A stretch of 64,000 bases of DNA from Rohdeia mirabilis (lineage in GTDB: Bacteria; Planctomycetota; UBA1135; GCA-002686595), in assembly GCA_007750655.1 (NCBI GenBank), contig CP036290.1, positions 4,030,001 through 4,094,000 on the forward strand. The letters are read 5' to 3'. The position numbers and the translations under genes were made by a program. The notes beneath the pieces are model-generated. The model did not search any database and had not been told where the DNA came from. It saw only the letters and a program-made list of their open reading frames with translations. Within the stretch, counting starts at the first letter, position 1, and each line of letters begins with the position of its first letter. Below, in pieces: positions 54,518 through 62,678 of this stretch.

Positions 54518-56035
54518 TCAGTCCTGCTCGTCGCTCGCGCTCGCCCCCGGCACCGCAGCCTCGAACAGGTCGAAGAACGCGAACACGTCCGGCAGCGCGC
54601 GCTGGACGATCAGCAGGTGTTCGGTGTTCTCGTAGGTGCGGTGCACGAGGTTCGCGGCGCCGAAACCCTCGAGCCGCGCCGCCAGGGCGTCGACGCCGCG
54701 CTTGCCGAAGTCGCTCGCGCCGGCGGCCAGGTAGACGGGAATGGCGGCGACGGCTTCGGTCGCGTCGCCCCCACCGCCGAGGGCCGCGATCGCGCGAAAG
54801 CGGTCGGGCGTCTTGGCGGCAGCGCCGATCGTCGCAGCTGCGCCCATCGAGTGCCCGACGACGAACACGCGATCCGTGTCGATCGGAACGTGCGCGGCGA
54901 GCGCGTCGACGATCTCGGCCGCCGGACAACCGAGGAATCCGACCTGCGGCGCCACGAGGATCCAACCGCGCTCGCGCGCCAGGTCGACGGCGAGTCCGTC
55001 GCCGTAGCCGTCGAAGAACAGGTTCTGCGATCCGCCGGCACCGTGCAGCGCGAGCACGAGCGGCGCGCGCTCGCCGGGCTCGATGCCGCTCGGCACGAAG
55101 AGGCGCACGTTGGAGGTGCCCTTGGCGAGCGGCAGCGCGAGCCAGCGTTCACCCGCCGCGCCGATCCACGCCGCCGCCGCGCTCGGTTCGCCGTCGCCCT
55201 CGTGTTCGGCCTGCGCGTCCGCGAGGAACTCCGCGCGTTCGAGCAGCTCGCCGGCCGGGTAGTCGGTCTCGAGCGTCGCGCCATCGACCAGGTCCTCGAG
55301 CAGCCCGAGGTACTGGTGCGCGGTGTACGCCGCGATCGTGTCGGCGAGCTTCGAACGCCGCCCAACCTGCTCCTTCAGCGCCGCGAGCCGCGCGTCCAGG
55401 TCGGCCACGATCTCGAGGCGCAACGGCGCGAGCGGCACGACCTCGCCGTCGACCTCGAGCTCACCGCGCAGAAGGAAACGGTCGGCCGACCAGCCGTCGA
55501 GGTCGAGCGGGAACGGCCCGTCGACCCCTTCACCCGCGCGCCCGACGATGCGCTCGGAGCCGGTCCCGGGGTCCGAGGTGCGCAGGGTGATCGTCGCATC
55601 GTCGAGCACGTCGGACGCGCCGTACAGCGATGCGAAGCGCAGTTCGATCCGCTCGGTCCCGGCGGCCACGAGTCGCGTGGACGGCACGATCGCCAGCGCG
55701 TCGGCCGCGCGCTCCACGTCGCTGGGTTCAGCGTCCCGCTCGACGAGCAGCCGCCGCGCCGCGTCCAACTCGCGCGCGACGCCCGCCATGTCGGCGCGGA
55801 AGAACAGCGCGACCGAGCCGTCGATCGTTTCGACAGCCGCCGCGCGCCGCTCTTCGCTCGCCGCCGCCCAGGCCCGCTCCATCGCCCGCATGCGCCGCCC
55901 CGTTTCGTAGCGCCAGGTCCCGGCGTCGAGCTCGACGGGTGCGGCCGTGGCGGGCGTGTCCGTCGGACCGGTGTCCTGCGAGGCGGTCGGGTGGACGAGC
56001 AAGAGCGGCGCGAGCGCGAGAGCGGTGTGGAGCAT
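54518..56035 (-). CDS. Secreted alpha/beta hydrolase (esterase-type)
   Basis: 505 residues with signal peptide (MLHTALALAPLLLVHPTASQ). An N-terminal helical region of about 270 residues precedes the hydrolase fold. Motifs: oxyanion region LVLALHGAGGSQNLFF, nucleophile elbow VVGHSMGAAATIG (Ser), probable acid in LAAGASDFGKRG and His in NTEHLLIV. Dienelactone-hydrolase and polyhydroxyalkanoate-depolymerase-like esterases have this layout. It starts 10 bp after a small membrane protein with which it forms a two-gene cassette, duplicated upstream at 56762-58801. Confidence 0.85.
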   Translation of the reverse strand: MLHTALALAPLLLVHPTASQDTGPTDTPATAAPVELDAGTWRYETGRRMRAMERAWAAASEERRAAAVETIDGSVALFFRADMAGVARELDAARRLLVERDAEPSDVERAADALAIVPSTRLVAAGTERIELRFASLYGASDVLDDATITLRTSDPGTGSERIVGRAGEGVDGPFPLDLDGWSADRFLLRGELEVDGEVVPLAPLRLEIVADLDARLAALKEQVGRRSKLADTIAAYTAHQYLGLLEDLVDGATLETDYPAGELLERAEFLADAQAEHEGDGEPSAAAAWIGAAGERWLALPLAKGTSNVRLFVPSGIEPGERAPLVLALHGAGGSQNLFFDGYGDGLAVDLARERGWILVAPQVGFLGCPAAEIVDALAAHVPIDTDRVFVVGHSMGAAATIGAAAKTPDRFRAIAALGGGGDATEAVAAIPVYLAAGASDFGKRGVDALAARLEGFGAANLVHRTYENTEHLLIVQRALPDVFAFFDLFEAAVPGASASDEQD

Positions 56036-56044
56036 GGGGCGAGT

Positions 56045-56671
56045 CTAGTCGAAGACACCTGAGGCCTCCGTTGCCGGCGCTTCGTCTGCCACGGGTGGGC
56101 GCCAGTTCAATCCATCTCGGTGTTGCTCACACTGGCCGCGCTCGGCGTAGGACGAGCGGACGAGTTCCGCCAACTCCTCCAAGGCATAGGCGGTAGCCGC
56201 AGCCTCCAGGAGGCTGTTCACGACCGGGCGCTCGCAGTCGATCTCGACCCAGTAGCACTCGAAGAACGGGTCGAAACCTTCGACCAGGATGTTGAACGCA
56301 AGGAGGATCCGCTCGCCCGGAACCTCTTTGAAGATCGAGTAGAGATTCTCGTCCGAGTACGAAACCTGTTCGACAACGATCTCCTGGACTTCGCCCGGCC
56401 CACGTGGGTCGAACGACTCCATCAGGAGCCCGTCCAGGCCAAAGAACGTGACGCGCGTCCTCTCCGCCAGATCGGTCTTCGCCTGCGGCGTGAGAGTCAA
56501 TCCACCCCCGAGATGAAGCCTCACACCAACGTTCGAGGGCCCCATCAACGGCGGCACGAAGAAGTACCAAGCCGGAAAGAGCGTCAACGCTGCAACGACG
56601 ACTCCGAACCACAACCGACGGACTCCAGCCGGACTGGCGGAGTGAGGATTCGATCTGGACCGGGCGCTCAT
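56045..56671 (-). CDS. Small membrane-anchored protein of the YW(V/I)EID type
   Basis: 208 residues, one N-terminal helix (RLWFGVVVAALTLFPAWYFFV) then a soluble domain. Its segment FECYWVEIDCERPVVNSLLEAAATAYALEELAEL lines up with LESYWIEIDVARPVFRGRLEELALEAAADEIAQRL in the gene at 58259, so the two are paralogues. Function unknown. GC-poorer codons are frequent. Coupled to the hydrolase downstream. Confidence 0.72.
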   Translation of the reverse strand: MSARSRSNPHSASPAGVRRLWFGVVVAALTLFPAWYFFVPPLMGPSNVGVRLHLGGGLTLTPQAKTDLAERTRVTFFGLDGLLMESFDPRGPGEVQEIVVEQVSYSDENLYSIFKEVPGERILLAFNILVEGFDPFFECYWVEIDCERPVVNSLLEAAATAYALEELAELVRSSYAERGQCEQHRDGLNWRPPVADEAPATEASGVFD

Positions 56672-56761
56672 CGTGCGTGGAAGCGCAGCGCTGGCGCGGC
56701 GACGCGGTCATAGGTGTCGAACAGGCTCGGGTATCACGTGAGCTGCCCCGCGCTGCGCGCC

Positions 56762-58168
56762 TCACTCGCCTCTCTCCGCGGCGCACGCGTCGAAGTGGGC
56801 GAACACGTCGGCCATGGCGACGGACGGTAGCAACAGGTCCGGCGTCTCGGGATAGGACGCGACCTGGTCGCGGATGCGAGGCTCGAAGCCGTTCGTCGAA
56901 TCGGGGCTCGCCGACGCTTCGGACGACGGCATCGGAACCGCGACGAAGAGCGGTGCCGCCGCGGGAGGACGCGGTCCAACTTCGACCCGGGTGCCGTCCG
57001 CGAAGACCGCGATCGCGCAACAGCTCGGCCGCTGTGCCTCGCCGCGAAGTGTGACGTTGATCGCCGGCCCTCGGTCGATCAGGAAGACACGTTCGCGATC
57101 GATGCGGTAGACGATGTCGAGCAGGTCGAGCAGTTGGTCGGCGCCGAAGCCCCAATCGTGCTCGACGACCAACCACCCGCGCGCCTGGGCTTGTTGGACA
57201 GCGTGACGCGCGAGGCTCTCCCCACCCCCGTACCACCCTGCGGCCACGACGACGACGGGGGTGCGCTCCTCCCGGTCGAGTCCTACCGGGACATGGACCT
57301 GCGTCCAGAAGTCGTGTTTGCGAGCGGATCGGTGAGGCACGAGAACGCGGCGCGCGCCGGGCGACGCGAGGTGCTCGATCAGATCGCCGTCCTCTCCGAA
57401 CGCCAGGACCTCGGCGTCGCGCAGAGCCTGACCGAGGAGAGGAGAACCTGGTCCCGAGAACCGGATGGCAGCGCGAAGCATGTGGGTCGCCCAACTCGAT
57501 CTCCGGCGCGAACGAGCTGCGTTGCGCCGCTCCAGCTCTTCGCGCAGCGCGGCGGTGCGTGCCTCGGCATCGCGCGTCGCTTCCAACGTCCAGCGCGCGC
57601 CGTCCGCCGCGCCCGAGTCCGTGGTGACGCGCACCCACAGCTCGAACGTGCCCGGCTCGGCGCCGTCGATCGGCAGCTCCACACGCATGCCGCGCCGGTC
57701 CTCGACGGGAACGGCGAGGTCGAGCCCCGGCCCCTCGAGGCAGACGGTCAATCGCGCCTTCGAAAGGTCGTCCTGCACCGGCAGCGCTTGCCGCACGACG
57801 ACCACCAGGTCGGTGTCGCTCGACAGCATCGCCCACGGATAGGCGCATGGAACGAGCACGTCCGCGAGCCTGCTCGCAGCGCTTGACCGTGGATCCGACG
57901 CCTGGAGCGGCCAGAGCGCGGCGTCGAAGGCGCGCCGCTGCGTGTAGGTGTAGCCGGCGTCGGGAACGTCATGTTCGGCCAGTCCGGCCAACGACTCCGC
58001 GGCCAGGCGTCGGGCCGCGTCGTTGGCTCGCTCCCAGGCGCGTTCGAGGGCGTCCAGGTGTCCCTCGACCGGTCCGCTGACCACCGAGAACACGAGCGTG
58101 TCCGGGTCCTCGGCGACCGCAGGAGTCACGAGCGGGAGGAGGAGTGCGGCTGCGAGCAAGGGGCCCAT
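56762..58168 (-). CDS. Alpha/beta-hydrolase-like paralogue lacking the catalytic nucleophile
   Basis: 468 residues with signal peptide (PLLAAALLLPLVTPAVAED). It has the same layout as the hydrolase at 54518: helical N-part, then EERTPVVVVAAGWYGGGESLARHA aligned with ERAPLVLALHGAGGSQNLFF, and RIDRERVFLIDRGPAINVTL aligned with PIDTDRVFVVGHSMGAAATI. The nucleophile Ser of GHSMG is replaced (DRGPA) and the HGAGG oxyanion loop is changed, so it should not be catalytic. The frame is intact with no stops, which argues for a kept binding role, not a pseudogene. Confidence 0.78.
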   Translation of the reverse strand: MGPLLAAALLLPLVTPAVAEDPDTLVFSVVSGPVEGHLDALERAWERANDAARRLAAESLAGLAEHDVPDAGYTYTQRRAFDAALWPLQASDPRSSAASRLADVLVPCAYPWAMLSSDTDLVVVVRQALPVQDDLSKARLTVCLEGPGLDLAVPVEDRRGMRVELPIDGAEPGTFELWVRVTTDSGAADGARWTLEATRDAEARTAALREELERRNAARSRRRSSWATHMLRAAIRFSGPGSPLLGQALRDAEVLAFGEDGDLIEHLASPGARRVLVPHRSARKHDFWTQVHVPVGLDREERTPVVVVAAGWYGGGESLARHAVQQAQARGWLVVEHDWGFGADQLLDLLDIVYRIDRERVFLIDRGPAINVTLRGEAQRPSCCAIAVFADGTRVEVGPRPPAAAPLFVAVPMPSSEASASPDSTNGFEPRIRDQVASYPETPDLLLPSVAMADVFAHFDACAAERGE

Positions 58169-58258
58169 GGACGGAGCCTATCCGCGCTGCGGCGCTCGGT
58201 TGCCGGATCGAGGCCCTGGCCCGCTGCGGCGCTCGTCCGTCCGCGACCGCGCCGTCGA

Positions 58259-58801
58259 TCAGCGCGCGACCCGACCGGCGTGCGTCGCATGGAGCCGCTG
58301 GGCGATTTCGTCGGCCGCGGCCTCGAGCGCCAGCTCTTCGAGGCGCCCTCGAAACACCGGTCGCGCGACGTCGATCTCGATCCAGTAGCTCTCGAGGTCC
58401 GCAGTGGGCGCACCGTTGCGCACCTCGAACGTGACGAGCATCCGCTCCTTCGGCACCTCGGTCCGACCGAGCATGTCCGTCGTCTCGGTGTCCGCCACGA
58501 GCACGGCTTCGAGTCGCGTGGTTTCTCTGCCACTCGGCGCGGGGCAGGACCCCATCACGACCCCGCGCTCGTTGAGCACATCGAGGCGCGTGGTGCTCGC
58601 ACGCGAAGTCAGTGCGAGAGGTCCGACGCCTATCGGGAACAGCCGACCCGTCCCACTTCCCTCCCAGTGCTCCGCGACCCTGACGTTCCACGACCCGAGG
58701 TGCGCCGAACAGACGAGCGCGAACGCGGCCACGAGCCCGATGCCGATCGCTGCGAGGCCGCACCAGATGCGACAGGGCCGCTCGCTCGCGGGCTCAGGCA
58801 T
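58259..58801 (-). CDS. Small membrane-anchored protein, paralogue of the 56045 gene
   Basis: 180 residues from ATG 58801, overlapping the end of the nucleotidyltransferase gene by 8 bp. N-terminal helix IWCGLAAIGIGLVAAFALVCS, then a soluble domain ending in LESYWIEIDVARPVF…, shared with the protein at 56045. It stands just before the inactive hydrolase gene exactly as its paralogue stands before the active one. Function unknown. Confidence 0.72.
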   Translation of the reverse strand: MPEPASERPCRIWCGLAAIGIGLVAAFALVCSAHLGSWNVRVAEHWEGSGTGRLFPIGVGPLALTSRASTTRLDVLNERGVVMGSCPAPSGRETTRLEAVLVADTETTDMLGRTEVPKERMLVTFEVRNGAPTADLESYWIEIDVARPVFRGRLEELALEAAADEIAQRLHATHAGRVAR

Positions 58802-59387
58802 CGCCCACGTCCCGCGGACGGGCCGACGCCCGCACCCGCTCGAGCAGGTCCGCCACACCGATGCGCGCGGCCCACTCGTCGAGGTACGCGTCGTCGATCT
58901 TCGAGCCACGGGTCCTCAACACTTCGACCACGTCGATGAGCTGTTGGTTCATCTGTTCGCCACCCTGCCGGAACCAGTCCAGCTTCTGCAGCACGATGTC
59001 CTCGGACGAGGTGATCGAGATCTGCGTACCAGCAACGGTCCTGCGCTGGGCTCGGCCCCACTTGTTGGGGTGGATGCCCTCGTCCGGCGGCACGTAGACA
59101 TCGACCTTCGAGAATCCGGTGCGCGTGAAGATGTTGAATCCGCGTCGCCTGCGTACCGCCTCGACGATCGACTCACGATCGACATACCAATCCCCCTGGA
59201 GCGCGGCGACGAGTTCGTCCACTCGATCGAGAGCCAGGTCCACCGCAAAGTCGGAGTCACGCGTGAAACGTGGTTCGCCCCACAGCGAAGCCGCCATGGA
59301 GCCGCCGACCACGTAGCGCAGACCGAGTGCATCGAGAACCCGAGCCAGCTCGATCGTGGCGCGCACCTGGTTCTGGTCGAGCGTCAC
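58794..59387 (-). CDS. Nucleotidyltransferase-fold protein (AbiEii / DUF6036-like)
   Basis: About 197 residues from GTG 59387, with GGGAG upstream. The motif YVVGGSMAASLWGEPRFTRDSDFAVDL is the Gly-Gly-Ser … Asp-x-Asp-like start of the minimal nucleotidyltransferase fold (here D-S-D), with VDVYVPPDE supplying the third acidic position. This fold is used by AbiEii toxins, MNT antitoxins and kanamycin-nucleotidyltransferase relatives. Its start overlaps the stop of a small gene by GTGA, so the pair is tightly coupled, which is common for toxin-antitoxin-type modules. Function unproved. Confidence 0.78.
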   Translation of the reverse strand: MTLDQNQVRATIELARVLDALGLRYVVGGSMAASLWGEPRFTRDSDFAVDLALDRVDELVAALQGDWYVDRESIVEAVRRRRGFNIFTRTGFSKVDVYVPPDEGIHPNKWGRAQRRTVAGTQISITSSEDIVLQKLDWFRQGGEQMNQQLIDVVEVLRTRGSKIDDAYLDEWAARIGVADLLERVRASARPRDVGDA

Positions 59388-59689
59388 ACGTCGCTCCCGG
59401 CGGCGGCCGGACGCAGGCCCTCGAGCCACGGGTGATCCGCGCCGACGAGCCGTGCCATGTGATTCACTCCGATCCGCTTCGCATGAACCCTGAACTCGAG
59501 CTCTTCGTCGCTCGCCTCGGGGAAGAGATCGCGCAAGCCAGCGAGCTGGAGCTCGCGAGCAGCGGCGCAGGCTCCCCCGACGAGTGCCAACTTCTGCTCG
59601 ACATCGAGACTCCGCAGGTGCTCGAGCTGGAGAGCCCGCATGCGCGGATGCGTGTCCACGATGCCGAGGATGGGGTCGATGCGTTCCAC
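59384..59689 (-). CDS. Small helical protein paired with the nucleotidyltransferase
   Basis: 101 residues. Helical segment PRMRALQLEHLRSLDVEQKLALV and then LAGLRDLFPEASDEELEFRVHAKRIG. From memory, small proteins with this kind of pattern (…EQKL…, …AGLR…P.AS.EEL…) are often encoded directly before nucleotidyltransferase-fold genes in cyanobacteria and planctomycetes; this needs a database check. There is no clear helix-turn-helix. Stop overlaps the next start. It begins 33 bp after the moeA stop, so read-through from moeA is possible. Confidence 0.7.
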   Translation of the reverse strand: MERIDPILGIVDTHPRMRALQLEHLRSLDVEQKLALVGGACAAARELQLAGLRDLFPEASDEELEFRVHAKRIGVNHMARLVGADHPWLEGLRPAAAGSDV

Positions 59690-59722
59690 GTGATCAGTTG
59701 TAGCGCAGCGGTCGAGAAGCAG

Positions 59723-60946
59723 TCACACGAGCGGCCGGTAGCGCACCAGCTCGCCGCTCTCGATCGCTCCGCCGTGCGGCACCACCGCCAACGCCGTCGC
59801 GCGCGCGGCACCGACCACGTCGCTCGAACCCTGGTAGGCCACCGGTTCGAGCACCTCGATGCCGTCGTCGCCCTGGCGCACCGTGCACGGCAGGTTGTCC
59901 TGGCGCGTGGGTGCCTCGCGGCGCGGACCGGTCCAACGGCCCGTGCGCAGGCGCTCGCCCAGCTCGTCGCCGTCCGTGACGCCGGCCATCTTCGCCAGCA
60001 CCGGGCGCACGAACAGCTCGAGTCCCAGCACGGCGCTGACCGGATTGCCCGGCAGACCGAGCACCGGCGTCGTGCCGCGCATTCCGAACCAGATCGGCTT
60101 GCCGGGCTTGACCGCCACCTTGTGCAGGCGCGGCTCGACGCCCAGCTCCTCGAAGACCTTGCCGACCAGGTCGTACTTGCCCATCGACACGCCGCCGGTC
60201 GTCACGACCACGTCGGCCTTCTCGAGCGCGGCGCCGAAGTGCTCGCGCAACAGCTCTTCGTCGTCCGGCACGGCGCCGACCTCGACGACTTCGTGGTCCA
60301 GGTGCATCAGCCGCGACGCCAGGTAGAACGTGTTGCCCTCGCGGATCTGCCCCGGCCCGGGCACGGCCCACGGCGGGACCAGTTCGTCGCCGGTGGTCAG
60401 CACCGCGACGCGCACCTGACGGAAGACCGGCACCTCGGCCACGCCCATCGCCGCGAGCACCGACAGGTCGACCGACGAGATGCGGCGCCCGACCTCGAAC
60501 GGTCCGTCGCCGGCCCGGATGATCGCCGCGCGCTCCTGGACGTGCTCGGCGGCGCAGGCGGCGGCGGACAGGTGGACCTTGTTCCCACGCCGCGCCGAGC
60601 GCTCGATCATGACCACCTGGTCGCAGTCGTCGGGAACCTCCGCGCCGGTGTAGATCTCGACGCACTGGCCAGGCAGCACGTCCCCGCCATACGGCGTGCC
60701 GGCCTTGGACTCGCCCACCACCACCAGCACGGCCGAGCCGTCCTCGAGGCGCGGTCCGTCCAGGTCCGCCGAGCGCACCGCGAAGCCGTCCATCATCGCC
60801 TTGCGGAAGGGCGGCAGATCGACGTCGGAGACGGGGCGCTGACCGAGGATGCGACCGGCGGCGAAGGCGAGTTGGCACGGTTCGACCTCGCCCAGGGGCT
60901 GGACGGCGTCGAGGAGCTGGGCGAGGGCTTCTGAGGGACTGATCAC
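59723..60946 (-). CDS. moeA: Molybdopterin molybdotransferase
   Basis: 407 residues from GTG 60946 (ISPSEALAQLLDAV); a longer upstream frame exists but is low-complexity. MoeA inserts molybdate into adenylylated molybdopterin. Landmarks: DLPPFRKAMMDGFAVRSAD (the N-terminal FDxSAMDGYA-type segment), EIYTGAEVPDDCDQVVMIE, VLTTGDELV, the MoCF-binding TTGGVSMGKYDLV and PVLGLPGNPVSAVLGLELFV, with a C-terminal beta domain. No other molybdenum genes are in the window. Confidence 0.93.
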   Translation of the reverse strand: MISPSEALAQLLDAVQPLGEVEPCQLAFAAGRILGQRPVSDVDLPPFRKAMMDGFAVRSADLDGPRLEDGSAVLVVVGESKAGTPYGGDVLPGQCVEIYTGAEVPDDCDQVVMIERSARRGNKVHLSAAACAAEHVQERAAIIRAGDGPFEVGRRISSVDLSVLAAMGVAEVPVFRQVRVAVLTTGDELVPPWAVPGPGQIREGNTFYLASRLMHLDHEVVEVGAVPDDEELLREHFGAALEKADVVVTTGGVSMGKYDLVGKVFEELGVEPRLHKVAVKPGKPIWFGMRGTTPVLGLPGNPVSAVLGLELFVRPVLAKMAGVTDGDELGERLRTGRWTGPRREAPTRQDNLPCTVRQGDDGIEVLEPVAYQGSSDVVGAARATALAVVPHGGAIESGELVRYRPLV

Positions 60947-61307
60947 GGGCGGAGTGTAGTGGCCCCGGCGGACGGTCCAGGGTGTCGGGATCGAGATCCC
61001 GAGTGCCGGATCGGCAAGCCTCACACTCCCGGCGCGTAGGAGGGGCCGCGCGTCATCCGCGCGGCTACTCTCGGCGAATCCCTCGCGGAGCCGCAGCGGC
61101 TCGCGCGACCAGGACCGGCGCTCCGGCCCGCGCCCGACGGACCTTCCGCGGGGCCGCGGGCGAAACCACCCCACCGCCGGACGCCCGCCACTCGCCCGCA
61201 TCGCACCTGGCTCGTCGACGCTCGCACGCCCCGCGAGCCCGCGACGCCGGACCGCCGCGAACGACCTCGCCCCCAGCGAGCCCCGACTCACGCTCCCCGA
61301 TCTCTCC
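60947..61307. other. Divergent intergenic region between moeA and the RND operon
   Basis: 361 bp containing both promoters and an 18-bp operator-like inverted repeat at 60985. No gene supported. Confidence 0.5.
60985..61002. promoter_or_regulatory. Operator-like inverted repeat upstream of moeA and the RND operon
   Basis: TCGGGATC, spacer GA, GATCCCGA: 8-bp arms match perfectly. It lies 39 bp upstream of the moeA start and about 305 bp upstream of the RND adaptor start. Size and symmetry suit a TetR- or MarR-type dimer site; no regulator gene is adjacent. Confidence 0.4.
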
Positions 61308-62678
61308 ATGTCCCGACCCCGCTCCACGCGGGCGGCCGCTCCGTCCCCCTGGGCGGCCGCGCGCGCGCTCCTCCTCTCGTCCGCTCTCGTCAGCAGCTGC
61401 CTCGCGGCCGGCCTGCTCGGCTCCTGCTCCGGCGGCGGACCCGGCGGCGGCGGCCCGAGCGACGGCGGCGGCGGCGGCGGCGAACAGGGCGTGCGCGCGG
61501 TGGAACGCACCAAGGTCGTGGTCGAACAGGTCGTGCGGCGCGACCTGAACGAAGAGCTCGAGACCACCGCGGTGCTCGAGGCCGATCGCCAGGTGACCGT
61601 GGTCGCGCGCCAGTCGGGGCAGGTGATCGAGGTGCTGGCCGAGGAGGGCGACACGGTCCAGGCGGGCCAGATCCTCGCGCTGCTCGACGATCGCAGCGAG
61701 CGCATGACCCTGCGCAACGCGGAGATCTCGGTCGCCGAGGCCAAGCAGGCACTGGCGTCGAACGAGATCGCGATCAAGGAGGCCCAGACGTCGATCGAGA
61801 CCGCGAAGAGTCAGCTGGCCCAGACCGAACGGGACCTGGCGCGCGACGAAGAGCTGTTCAAGACGGGCGAGGGCAGCGTCGCGGCCGTGTCCGCCAAGGT
61901 GCTCGAGCAGAGCCGGCTCGCGCGCGACCAGGCGGCCCAGGACCTGGCCCAGCGCAAGCTCGCGCTCGAGCGCGCGATCCTCGACCGCGACAGCGGAACG
62001 ACCGCGGTCTCGCGCGCCGAGGTGACGCGCGACGAGGCGTCGCTCGCCCTCGAACGCATGGCGATCAGCGCGCCATTCGACGGCGTGGTCGCCAGCCGCA
62101 CCGTGCGCCTCGGCCAGAACCTGTCGGCGGGCGAAGAGGCCTTCGTCGTGGCCGACCCGCTCGACCTGCGCGTCGTCTTCTACCGCCCCCAACGCGAACT
62201 CGGCATGTTCGCCGCGCGCCCCGAAGGCACGCTGACGTTGACCGCGCGCAGCGAAGCTCTGCCCGGCGTCGAGTTCAGCGGTCGCGTCATCCGCATCGCG
62301 CCCAACATCGACGCCGAGTCGGGCTCGTTCCGACTCACCGCCGCGATGGATCGCGTGCCCGTGGACGACGGCCCCGAGCGACTCCTGCCCGGAATGCTGC
62401 TGCGGCTGCGCATCGTCACGGACCGGCGCGAGAACGTGCTGGCGGTGAAGAAGCGCGCCGTGGTGCGCGAGGGCGACCAGGCCTTCGTCTTCGCGGTGGA
62501 GCCCGACGGCGAACGCTTCGTCGCGCGCCGACGACTGGTGCGCGAAGGCTTCAGCGACGCCACGCACGTGCAGATCGAAGCGCTCGACGAACCGGCGCTG
62601 ACCGACACCACGCGCGTGGTCCTCATCGGCGCGCGCGACCTGACCGACGGCGATCCGCTCGAGGTCGAAGAGCGTTGA
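61308..62678 (+). CDS. RND efflux periplasmic adaptor lipoprotein (HlyD/MdtA type)
   Basis: 456 residues. A signal peptide ends in the lipobox LLGSC, so it should be lipid-modified at that Cys, then a Gly-rich spacer. The barrel-sandwich hybrid halves are VVARQSGQVIEVLAEEGDTVQAGQILALLDD and MAISAPFDGVVASRTVRLGQNLSAGE, flanking a long coiled coil (residues about 130-240). A beta-barrel and membrane-proximal domain follow (LPGMLLRLRIVTDRRENVLAVKKRAVV). It bridges the inner-membrane pump to the outer-membrane channel. The pump gene overlaps its stop. Confidence 0.93.
   Translation: MSRPRSTRAAAPSPWAAARALLLSSALVSSCLAAGLLGSCSGGGPGGGGPSDGGGGGGEQGVRAVERTKVVVEQVVRRDLNEELETTAVLEADRQVTVVARQSGQVIEVLAEEGDTVQAGQILALLDDRSERMTLRNAEISVAEAKQALASNEIAIKEAQTSIETAKSQLAQTERDLARDEELFKTGEGSVAAVSAKVLEQSRLARDQAAQDLAQRKLALERAILDRDSGTTAVSRAEVTRDEASLALERMAISAPFDGVVASRTVRLGQNLSAGEEAFVVADPLDLRVVFYRPQRELGMFAARPEGTLTLTARSEALPGVEFSGRVIRIAPNIDAESGSFRLTAAMDRVPVDDGPERLLPGMLLRLRIVTDRRENVLAVKKRAVVREGDQAFVFAVEPDGERFVARRRLVREGFSDATHVQIEALDEPALTDTTRVVLIGARDLTDGDPLEVEER

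Noticed and set aside
56762-58168. Calling the nucleophile-less hydrolase a pseudogene
   Set aside because: The frame is complete, the signal peptide is intact and the gene sits in a conserved cassette order, so a non-catalytic function is as likely.
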